Source: Geoglobus sp. (lineage in GTDB: Archaea > Halobacteriota > Archaeoglobi > Archaeoglobales > Archaeoglobaceae). Taken from it: a DNA stretch of 5,612 bases. Both the position numbers and the translations under genes were made by a program. Positions within the stretch are counted from its first letter, which is position 1, and each line of letters starts with the position of its first letter. This document shows, piece after piece, positions 1 through 5,346 of the stretch. The stretch covers positions 1 to 5,612 of the forward strand of contig WAJY01000197.1 in the NCBI GenBank assembly GCA_015523645.1, given 5' to 3'. The notes beneath the pieces are model-generated. The model saw only the letters and a program-made list of their open reading frames with translations. It made no database searches and had not been told where the DNA came from.

Positions 1-159
1 CTCTATGAGTTCAAGCTCCGCTTCTCTCTGAGCCTTTTTGAACTCTCCTGTTGCCTTTCCAACACTTCTTGCAAGTTCAGGAAGCTTGTTTGCCCCGAAT
101 AAAAGCACAGCTATTACCAAAATTAAAAGAAGCTCGTTTGGTCCTATTCCTCCAATCAT
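1..159 (-). CDS. tatA: TatA-family twin-arginine translocase subunit (partial, N-terminal 53 residues)
   Basis: TatA is the small pore or membrane-weakening subunit that moves folded proteins with twin-arginine signal peptides across the cytoplasmic membrane together with TatC. The visible residues 1-53 show the whole family signature. There is a short extracytoplasmic start (MIGGIGPNE) with a polar Glu at position 9, one transmembrane helix at about 9-21, the FG hinge at 21-22, and then an amphipathic helix beginning NKLPELARSVGKA (about 24-36) and continuing as a charged segment (EFKKAQREAELELIE). The reading frame is open to the window edge, so the C-terminal tail is missing. The ATG at 159 is chosen because it gives the canonical N-terminus and has a good Shine-Dalgarno, GAGGTGG, five bases upstream. 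It lies 12 bases after the TatB-like gene on the same strand, so the two are almost certainly co-transcribed. A tatC further left is possible but not visible. Confidence 0.93.
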   Translation of the reverse strand, partial: MIGGIGPNELLLILVIAVLLFGANKLPELARSVGKATGEFKKAQREAELELIE

Positions 160-164
160 TTCAT

Positions 165-171
165 CCACCTC
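165..171 (-). promoter_or_regulatory. Shine-Dalgarno site for tatA
   Basis: On the minus strand this reads GAGGTGG, matching the archaeal anti-Shine-Dalgarno core, with five bases before the tatA ATG. It abuts the stop codon of the upstream TatB-like gene (172-174). tatA is therefore the internal cistron of a polycistronic message and uses a leadered initiation, unlike the first genes of the transcripts in this window. Confidence 0.7.
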
Positions 172-453
172 TTACTTGTCAACACCTTTGTCTACCACCT
201 TATTTATATCTTTAACTCCAATTTTTTGTTCTGCCGATTCAATTAAAGATTTCTCCTTCATCTCCTCAAATTTCTTCAAAACATCATAATCAAGATTGTA
301 GCCATACATCAATTCAAGCTCAAACTTTCTCTTTGCCTTGGTGTATTCACCATATAGCTTTCCGAGCTTTCTTGCCACATCCACCATGCTATCTGGTCCA
401 AGAAGAATTAGTGCGAGAATGAGGATCAGTCCAAGTTCCCCCCAGCCAAACAT
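172..453 (-). CDS. TatA/TatB-family protein, TatB-like
   Basis: A 93-residue Tat translocase component. Residues 1-5 (MFGWG) are followed by Glu6, a hydrophobic helix at about 6-19 and a hinge reading LGP at 18-20. An amphipathic helix (about 22-45, VARKLGKLYGEYTKAKRKF) and a long charged, probably helical tail to residue 93 come next. The LGP hinge and longer tail resemble TatB more than the FG hinge and KLPE motif of the neighbouring TatA, but archaeal TatA paralogs can look the same, so the TatB label is an inference. I chose the ATG at 453. The frame stays open to an ATG at 501, but that would add 16 charged residues before the membrane helix and bury the promoter inside the gene, whereas MFG is the normal family start. 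The gene is first in a unit with tatA and is divergent from the DUF373 gene. Confidence 0.85.
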   Translation of the reverse strand: MFGWGELGLILILALILLGPDSMVDVARKLGKLYGEYTKAKRKFELELMYGYNLDYDVLKKFEEMKEKSLIESAEQKIGVKDINKVVDKGVDK

Positions 454-475
454 CCTTTTTCTTTTATCCTGAAAG

Positions 476-491
476 TTATTTAATCTTTTCC
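476..491 (-). promoter_or_regulatory. BRE/TATA promoter of the tat pair
   Basis: On the minus strand a purine-rich BRE-like GGAAAAG (485-491) is followed by the TATA-like ATTAAATAA (476-484). The TATA centre lies about 27 bases upstream of the ATG at 453, so the transcript should begin at or within a few bases of the start codon (leaderless). No convincing Shine-Dalgarno is present at that start, which fits. This spacing is also an argument against the longer start at 501. Confidence 0.6.
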
Positions 492-514
492 AGACTCTCA
501 AACCTCTCTTTCGT

Positions 515-529
515 GAAAATTATTTTAAA
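515..529 (+). promoter_or_regulatory. BRE/TATA promoter of the DUF373 gene
   Basis: BRE-like GAAAA (515-519) followed by TTATTTTAAA (520-529). The TATA centre is about 32 bases before the ATG at 557, predicting a start site near 550 and a 5' leader of only some 5-8 bases. The 103-base region 454-556 thus carries back-to-back promoters, this one and that of the tat pair. Their TATA elements are some 45 bases apart, so both could be occupied at once. Confidence 0.55.
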
Positions 530-556
530 CCTGAACAACCGAATTCAATCTGGAAA

Positions 557-1636
557 ATGAAACTGATAATTGCGATAGACAGGGATGATGATCTTGGAAG
601 GAAAGCAGGAATGAAATCTCCAGTTATAGGAAGAAATGAATGCCTTGAAGCTGCTACCCAGCTTGCCCTTGTGGATCCTGAGGATAGCGATGTAAATACA
701 ATCTTTGGGGCTTTAAAGATATACGATCAGCTGAAAAAATCCGGTGAGAGGGTTGAGGTTGTTATAGTATCTGGAGATGAAAACGTTGGGGTTATCTCAG
801 ACTCAAAAATCTCAGAACAGATTGATTATCTAAAGAAAGCAACCAAGGCTAGGAATGCTATTGTTGTAACTGATGGAAGCGAGGACGAGTTCGTTCTGCC
901 AATAATATCCTCTAGATTTCAGATTGATGCAGTTGAGAGGGTGATTGTTAAGCAGAGCAAGACGATAGAGAGCACGTACTACCTCTTCAAAAAGATGTTT
1001 GAGGATCCCAAAATAGCAAAGGAAACTCTAATTCCCGCAGGAACGATACTGCTGATATTCTCAATATTCTCCCTCCTAGGGCTTTCAGAGATAGGATATG
1101 GTACCGTCATTCTCTTTTTTGGCATATACTTGATTCTAAAGGCATACGGAATGGATGATGCGATAGAGGAGTTCTTTTCCAACATAAAAAAGTCGTTGCT
1201 TGAGGGGAGATTCTCTTTCATAACCTACATCATTGCATTAATAGTGGTTATGGTGGGGCTGATTCAGGGAGTGAACAGCTTCTGGAAGCTTCTCAACCAG
1301 CCTGTAGCTGTTGGAGGTATTGTGCTCATAACCTCATTCATTTACGGAAGTTTGTGGTGGTTCATCGTTGCAGGAATAAGCATAATTCTAGGAAAGATAT
1401 TTGACGCGTTCATCGAAAAAAGACCGATATCAAGATATGTCTCGATGATCTTCCTCCTTTTATCTGCTGGATTGATAATCTGGGGTGGCTCAGTTTACAT
1501 AATTTCCACAACAGATGCTTACAAACACCTGAGAGAGGATGCGGTTTACTACTTTCTTATGTCAATTTTTGGAGGATTTTTGTCGGGATTTGTAGGCATA
1601 GTCCCCATCAGATACATGAAGCCCAAGAATACCTAG
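557..1636 (+). CDS. DUF373 family archaeal membrane protein
   Basis: A 359-residue protein matching the archaeal DUF373 family, whose function is unknown. Residues 1-150 look like a soluble alpha/beta domain. It has a first strand ending in an acidic motif (IAIDRDDDLG, residues 5-14), a conserved-looking SPVIGRNECLEAA (21-33), then strands at about 66-72 (VEVVIVSGDE) and 100-107 (AIVVTDGSEDE, 101-111). The clustered Asp/Glu at strand ends suggest a metal or nucleotide site, which is my inference. Residues 157-350 hold about six hydrophobic segments: 157-176, 179-196, 219-238, 250-279 (long), 294-316 and 330-350. The short tail is basic (RYMKPKNT). The soluble domain is probably cytoplasmic, as it lacks a signal peptide. 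The ATG start follows the promoter closely and the family begins with this first strand. The final 75 bases overlap convergently with the tRNA thiolase gene. Family call is firm; role unknown. Confidence 0.88.
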   Translation: MKLIIAIDRDDDLGRKAGMKSPVIGRNECLEAATQLALVDPEDSDVNTIFGALKIYDQLKKSGERVEVVIVSGDENVGVISDSKISEQIDYLKKATKARNAIVVTDGSEDEFVLPIISSRFQIDAVERVIVKQSKTIESTYYLFKKMFEDPKIAKETLIPAGTILLIFSIFSLLGLSEIGYGTVILFFGIYLILKAYGMDDAIEEFFSNIKKSLLEGRFSFITYIIALIVVMVGLIQGVNSFWKLLNQPVAVGGIVLITSFIYGSLWWFIVAGISIILGKIFDAFIEKRPISRYVSMIFLLLSAGLIIWGGSVYIISTTDAYKHLREDAVYYFLMSIFGGFLSGFVGIVPIRYMKPKNT

Positions 1637-2530
1637 CTCCATTTTGAGTTCGCAAGCCTGACAGACCTGCTTTGGTGTTGGCTCCCCGCAAACCTTGCAC
1701 CTCTTAAGCCTTATCTGCGGATACATGCTTTGGAGGCACGGAATCAACGCCTCAAAACTCCTCATAACAGAGTACTTCCTTCCAGGATACCTTTTTTCAA
1801 ACTCATACAAAAAGTCTCTCACCACAGCTCTGACAGGAGTTCTGCTGTATGGACATTCATCAACCATCAAAGGCAGGTTGTTTATCAATGCATACAACAC
1901 AACTTCCTTTTCATATACCTCCCTAAGTGGCTTTATTCTAACGATAAGCCCCTCTTGAACTTTAGACGGAACCAGTCTTGCAAGCCTCTCAATGTCAGAT
2001 TGAAGGAAGTTGAGAAGGATGGTCTGAGTTTCATCATCCAGATTGTGACCCGTTGCTAGTTTGCTGGCAGAGAGTTCCCTTGCCTTTTTATTCAAAAGAT
2101 ATTTTCTGAAAACACCGCAGTAAGAACAAGGATTTCTCTCTCCCCTTTCTACCATTTCATCCAAATTCATGCCTATCTCTCTTTTAAAGCTGATCAGATG
2201 ATGTTCTATGCTTAGATCCTTGCAAACACTCTTGGCTATCTTTACTGTTGGAGGTCTGTAGCCCTTGATTCCTTCATCGACCGTAATTGCTACAAGTTCT
2301 ATATCCCTTCTCTCTCCGTAAAGCTTGCTGAGCACATGTGCGAGAACGATGCTATCCTTCCCACCACTTACGGCAAGGGCTATTCTCTCCTCCCTTTCTA
2401 TCATCCTGTATTTTTTTATGCTTCTCTTTACCCTCTTAAGAAAATCGTTTAAAAAGTGTTTTTTACAGAGGTGCCTTCCTGAGTGTCTTTGGAAGTAAAC
2501 AGCATCCCTACTGCAGTGAGAACACTTCAC
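1562..2530 (-). CDS. Ncs6/NcsA-TtuA family tRNA 2-thiouridine synthetase (TIGR00269-like, PP-loop ATPase)
   Basis: A 322-residue cytoplasmic enzyme that adenylates a tRNA uridine and replaces O2 with sulfur. Numbered from the GTG start, it has an N-terminal zinc finger C3, C6, C22, H25. The PP-loop SGGKDS is at 55-60 and TGHNLDDE is at 160-167. The cysteines expected to hold the catalytic Fe-S cluster are C135 and C138 (CSYC) and C226 (ECPYS). A C-terminal zinc finger has C278, C281, C290 and C293. Every family hallmark is intact. The sequence cannot separate s2U34 (NcsA/Ncs6) from m5s2U54 (TtuA) specificity. If the host is an archaeoglobale, U34 is likelier, since s2U54 chemistry is best known from Thermococcales. 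The frame is open upstream to an ATG at 2629, but that adds 33 non-family residues and overlaps rio2. GTG 2530 gives the family start MKCxxC and sits 26 bases after a TATA box. The tail overlaps the DUF373 gene. Confidence 0.92.
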   Translation of the reverse strand: MKCSHCSRDAVYFQRHSGRHLCKKHFLNDFLKRVKRSIKKYRMIEREERIALAVSGGKDSIVLAHVLSKLYGERRDIELVAITVDEGIKGYRPPTVKIAKSVCKDLSIEHHLISFKREIGMNLDEMVERGERNPCSYCGVFRKYLLNKKARELSASKLATGHNLDDETQTILLNFLQSDIERLARLVPSKVQEGLIVRIKPLREVYEKEVVLYALINNLPLMVDECPYSRTPVRAVVRDFLYEFEKRYPGRKYSVMRSFEALIPCLQSMYPQIRLKRCKVCGEPTPKQVCQACELKMELGILGLHVSDGDYAYKSRQKSSKN

Positions 2531-2539
2531 AAAAACTTG

Positions 2540-2547
2540 TTTATATC
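2540..2547 (+). promoter_or_regulatory. TATA box of the rio2-DUF460 unit
   Basis: TTTATATC preceded by an A-rich stretch (AAAAACTTG, 2531-2539). Its centre is 22-23 bases upstream of the rio2 GTG at 2566, so the message should be leaderless. It faces the thiolase promoter, whose TATA element begins only four bases away. Confidence 0.5.
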
Positions 2548-2550
2548 CCT

Positions 2551-2560
2551 TGTTTAAATA
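2551..2560 (-). promoter_or_regulatory. TATA box of the tRNA thiolase gene
   Basis: On the minus strand this reads TATTTAAACA. Its centre is about 26 bases upstream of the GTG at 2530, the expected TATA-to-start distance for a leaderless transcript, and it supports GTG 2530 over the ATG at 2629. The BRE position just upstream is not strongly purine-rich, so the element is assigned on TATA quality and spacing. Confidence 0.55.
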
Positions 2561-2565
2561 GATAT

Positions 2566-3423
2566 GTGCATGATCTTGCTGAGGTTTACAAGAAGGTAGA
2601 TTCGATGAGTGACTGTATAATGGGGGCAATTTTCAACAACATGTGGGACTTTGAATACGTCCCGATTCATGTTTTTGAGAGGGAATGCAGGTTTTCTCAG
2701 GAAAAGATTGAAGCTGTGTTGAAGAAGCTCTCAGATTTAAGGCTAGTTGAGAAGAAGATTGAGGAATACATCGGAGCCTCTTTCACCTTTAAGGGTCTCT
2801 CAATCTATTCCCTCAAAATGCTTGTGAAAAGGGATGTGATAGACATGCTCGGAAAGATCATGGGTGAGGGAAAGGAGAGCGTTGTCTACAATGCTCTCTC
2901 AAAGAGGCATGGAGAGGTGGTTGTAAAATTCCACAGGGTTGGATATCCGAGTTTTAAAAAAGTTAAAGAGAAGAGAAGCTATGGAACACTTCATCACACA
3001 GTCCTAACTGTAAGATCTGCGAAGAGAGAATTCACGGCATTGAAAAGGCTTTACGGCTATGCAAGCGTTCCAAAGCCTGTTGACTGGAAGGGGAACGCGG
3101 TTGTGACTGAACTCATTGATGGCATGGAACTAATTCACGTGAGGCTTGAGAATCCAGAGGAAGTTTTTGAGATGATTGTGGATGAGATAAAGAAGATGTA
3201 TTTGAGAGGAATTGTGCATGCTGATCTAAGTCAGTACAACATTCTTGTCAACAAGAATGGACTTTGGATAATAGACTTCCCCCAGTTTGTAGATGCTGGG
3301 GAAAAAAATGCAGAGGAATATCTGAGGAGAGACGTTAACAACATTGTAACATACTTCAGAAGGGCTTATGGTCTGAAAAAAAATTTAAACCAAGTTCTTC
3401 AATATGTAATGGATAGGAAATGA
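2566..3423 (+). CDS. rio2: RIO2 atypical serine/threonine kinase/ATPase
   Basis: RIO2 is a conserved kinase/ATPase of small ribosomal subunit maturation. This 285-residue protein has the full archaeal architecture. A winged-helix domain at about 1-90 includes AIFNNMWDFEYVP (21-33) and FTFKGLSIYSL (73-83). The phosphate loop MGEGKESVV is at 99-107 and the ATP-binding Lys121 is in VVVKFHR. A flexible loop (129-140, FKKVKEKRSYG) is followed by the hinge TELIDG (181-186). The catalytic loop HADLSQYN has Asp220 and Asn225, and the metal-binding Asp237 lies in DFPQ, which is RIO2- rather than RIO1-like. One oddity is HAD where archaeal RIO2 usually has HGD. GTG 2566 is chosen because it reproduces the first helix of A. 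fulgidus RIO2 (LAEVYKK against IAELYGK) and fits the TATA spacing; the ATGs at 2564 and 2570 are out of frame. It shares an ATGA overlap with the next gene, so the two are co-translated. Confidence 0.96.
   Translation: MHDLAEVYKKVDSMSDCIMGAIFNNMWDFEYVPIHVFERECRFSQEKIEAVLKKLSDLRLVEKKIEEYIGASFTFKGLSIYSLKMLVKRDVIDMLGKIMGEGKESVVYNALSKRHGEVVVKFHRVGYPSFKKVKEKRSYGTLHHTVLTVRSAKREFTALKRLYGYASVPKPVDWKGNAVVTELIDGMELIHVRLENPEEVFEMIVDEIKKMYLRGIVHADLSQYNILVNKNGLWIIDFPQFVDAGEKNAEEYLRRDVNNIVTYFRRAYGLKKNLNQVLQYVMDRK
3384..3389 (+). promoter_or_regulatory. Possible internal TATA element before the DUF460 gene
   Basis: TTTAAA preceded by an eight-A run after a G (GAAAAAAAA, 3375-3383), a BRE/TATA-like arrangement about 33 bases upstream of the DUF460 ATG at 3420. 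It resembles the element used by the DUF373 gene, but it lies within rio2 codons for Lys and Asn that are A-rich anyway. It could give DUF460 some expression independent of rio2. This is a weak call from pattern and spacing alone. Confidence 0.25.
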
Positions 3424-5309
3424 TAGTATTTGGTGTTGATGTGCTAAAGGGATCATCACGCTCTAGAACCTCACCCAAATACGCCCTCTATGTAGTTGAA
3501 AATGACAGGGAGTGGAGCAGAGAAGTGTCAAAAAACAGACTGCTTAGGTATGTTAGAGAGCACAAACCAGACTTCATAGCAACTGACAACATATATGAGC
3601 TTTTCAAGGACAAGCAGGATCTCATAAGCTTTCTGAAAACAGTTGAACCAAAGACAAAGCTCGTGCAAACAGCAGGCAAACATTCACTTTCCAAAATGGC
3701 TAAGAGATATGGTATTCAGATGGATCCAAAAAACCCGTTTGATGAAGCAAGAGCCTCGGCTTTGCTTGTAAAATATGGAGTTGGGGATGTCGTTTCTGTA
3801 TTTGGAGACAGGACAATAATAAAGGTTTCAAGGAACAGAAGTCTTGGGAAGGGTGGATGGAGACAGAACAAATACAGGAGAAAGGTGCACAACTCTGTCA
3901 GGCATGTTTTTAGGGAGATAAAAAAGATACTAGATGAGAGAGGAATTGAATATGTTGAGGAGGTTAGAGAGGGATATGGTGGCTTGGCAAAAGGCATTCT
4001 TATCATTGAACAGCCTAGGGAGAATGTGCCCATAAACTCATTCAGACTCAAAGATGTTCAGGTTAGGGTTGAAGCCATTGAGAAGGAGAAAATAGAGTTT
4101 GTTCCATTGAGGAAACAGCAAACCTACACAATCGTTGGCATAGATCCTGGCACAACGGTTGGAATAGCAATTCTAGACTTGGAGGGAAATGTTCTTGCTG
4201 TTGAGAGCAAAAAGGGTTGGGGATACAGCGATGTTGTTGAATTTGCCCTCTCGTTTGGAAAACCTCTTATAATTGCAACAGACAAAAAATCGCCCCCAGA
4301 ATACATACTGAAAATGAGAGCCTCTTTTAACTGCATTCTCCATTCACCAAAAGAAGACATTTCAGTTGAAAAAAAGAAGGCATTAACATCCAGGATCAAG
4401 TTGCTCAACGATCATGAGAGAGATGCCTTAGCCTCAGCAATAGATGCATACAACAGCTACAAAAACAAGCTGAAAAACATTGAAAAAAAGATACCTGAAG
4501 GTTTTGATGCAGATGAAATAAAGGCTGGCATAATTCGCGGACTCTCGCTGAAATCAATGCTTGAAAGGGCTCCAGCAAAGGAAGAAAGCGGGGAAGTAAA
4601 AATTGCAGAGCATGTAAGCATTGAGGAGATTAGAAGAAGGGATAGGATAATAGCGAAGCTAAAAAAAGAGAACGAAATTCTGGAGAAGAAGATAGATGAG
4701 CTTAAGAAGGAGATAGAGAGGCTCCAGGACAAGATATATTCAATATCAAGCGAGGAGCATAGAAGGCTTAGGGAGAAGAACATTATATCTTCACTTCAAT
4801 CAGAGATTAAGGAGTTGAAAAAGGAAATCGCATTGAAGGATAGAAAGATAGTGGAGCTTGAGAGAAAGATAGATGAGATAAGAAAGGCTAGATTCCTCCA
4901 GCTGAAAGGATGGAGGATTGTAAAGTTACTCAGAAAGTTTACAAAGGATGAAATAGAGCGCGTCTCTTCCTCCTTAGGAATAAATGAGGGAGACATAGTG
5001 TTTATAGAGGACACATCTGGTGGTGGAGCCAATAACGCAAGGATGATAGCAAGAAAGGGAATCAAGGCAATCATAGTCTGCAAGGACATGTCCCACTACG
5101 CAAAGGAGGTCTTTGAGCTTGAAAAGATACCAGTAATAAGCTCTGAGAGACTAAGATTCATGATTCTGGATGATTATGCGCTTGTGCATTCTGAAGATCT
5201 TGAGAAAGAGCTTTTGAAAGCAAGGGAACTGGCAGAAAAAAGGAGTATTGAGAGAATAGAAAAGCTTATAGCAGAGTATAAGTCTGCTAGGAACAGGCTG
5301 ATTTCCTAA
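3420..5309 (+). CDS. DUF460/COG2433 protein, predicted RNase H/RuvC-like nuclease with coiled coil
   Basis: A 629-residue archaeal protein of the DUF460/COG2433 family, annotated as a possible RuvC/YqgF-like RNase H-fold nuclease; its substrate is unknown. Residues 1-120 contain GVD (Asp7), FIATDN (Asp56) and DEARASALLVKYG (108-120). A basic stretch (136-170) links to a second unit. That unit has VGIDPGTTVGIAILD (Asp242), LIIATDKK (Asp288) and NDHERDALASAIDAY (330-344, Asp331 and Asp335), a good RuvC/YqgF acidic set. Residues 355-382 follow, then a strongly charged coiled coil from about 400 to 490, in which the codon run for KIDE recurs at 4689 and 4866. An alpha/beta domain at about 495-590 has strands GDIVFIED (524-531) and KAIIVCKD (549-556) around a TSGGGANNAR loop (532-541). 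A last helix runs from 592 to 629. No signal peptide or membrane helix, so cytoplasmic. The ATG overlaps the rio2 stop (ATGA), with a weak GGATAGG before it. Confidence 0.88.
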   Translation: MIVFGVDVLKGSSRSRTSPKYALYVVENDREWSREVSKNRLLRYVREHKPDFIATDNIYELFKDKQDLISFLKTVEPKTKLVQTAGKHSLSKMAKRYGIQMDPKNPFDEARASALLVKYGVGDVVSVFGDRTIIKVSRNRSLGKGGWRQNKYRRKVHNSVRHVFREIKKILDERGIEYVEEVREGYGGLAKGILIIEQPRENVPINSFRLKDVQVRVEAIEKEKIEFVPLRKQQTYTIVGIDPGTTVGIAILDLEGNVLAVESKKGWGYSDVVEFALSFGKPLIIATDKKSPPEYILKMRASFNCILHSPKEDISVEKKKALTSRIKLLNDHERDALASAIDAYNSYKNKLKNIEKKIPEGFDADEIKAGIIRGLSLKSMLERAPAKEESGEVKIAEHVSIEEIRRRDRIIAKLKKENEILEKKIDELKKEIERLQDKIYSISSEEHRRLREKNIISSLQSEIKELKKEIALKDRKIVELERKIDEIRKARFLQLKGWRIVKLLRKFTKDEIERVSSSLGINEGDIVFIEDTSGGGANNARMIARKGIKAIIVCKDMSHYAKEVFELEKIPVISSERLRFMILDDYALVHSEDLEKELLKARELAEKRSIERIEKLIAEYKSARNRLIS

Positions 5310-5312
5310 ATT

Positions 5313-5325
5313 AAAAGTTTAATAT
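5313..5325 (+). promoter_or_regulatory. BRE/TATA promoter of the PrsW-like gene
   Basis: AAAAG (5313-5317) followed by TTTAATAT (5318-5325) in the 37-base gap after the DUF460 stop. The TATA centre is about 25 bases before the ATG at 5347, so a leaderless message is expected. No Shine-Dalgarno is seen at that ATG. This indicates a separate transcription unit rather than a continuation of the rio2-DUF460 message, although read-through is possible. Confidence 0.55.
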
Positions 5326-5346
5326 TGGCATGCTGTAATTCGATTC

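Noticed and set aside
38..289. A plus-strand open frame of 83 codons opposite the Tat genes.
   Set aside because: It runs antisense across both tat genes and their junction. The translation is Ser/Thr/Phe-rich, as expected from reading helical charged genes backwards.
454..501. A longer start (ATG 501) for the TatB-like protein, adding 16 residues.
   Set aside because: It would put a basic, charged stretch before the membrane helix, contrary to the Tat family N-terminus. It would also place the BRE/TATA promoter (476-491) inside the gene. ATG 453 gives the usual MFG start and correct promoter spacing.
1562..1580. T-runs near the end of the DUF373 gene, considered as a terminator for the converging transcripts.
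   Set aside because: They are short, interrupted and inside coding sequence of both genes, with no hairpin that I can see. Archaeal T-run termination cannot be asserted from this alone.
1695..2059. Two plus-strand open frames opposite the tRNA thiolase.
   Set aside because: They are antisense shadows of a gene with every catalytic and zinc-binding residue intact, and their translations show no recognisable motif.
2531..2629. A longer start (ATG 2629) for the tRNA thiolase, adding 33 residues.
   Set aside because: The extra residues do not resemble the family, whose members begin at the first zinc-finger cysteines. The extension would also cover the rio2 promoter and overlap rio2 codons by 64 bases.
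3488..5089. Several minus-strand open frames opposite the DUF460 gene.
   Set aside because: The sense strand is purine-rich (Lys/Glu/Arg codons), which leaves few stops on the other strand. The products are Ser/Phe/Leu-rich low-complexity shadows.
5330..5338. A minimal open frame ATG-CTG-TAA between DUF460 and the PrsW-like gene, considered as a regulatory uORF.
   Set aside because: The predicted transcription start is at or very near 5347, so this triplet run would not be in the message. It is most likely chance.
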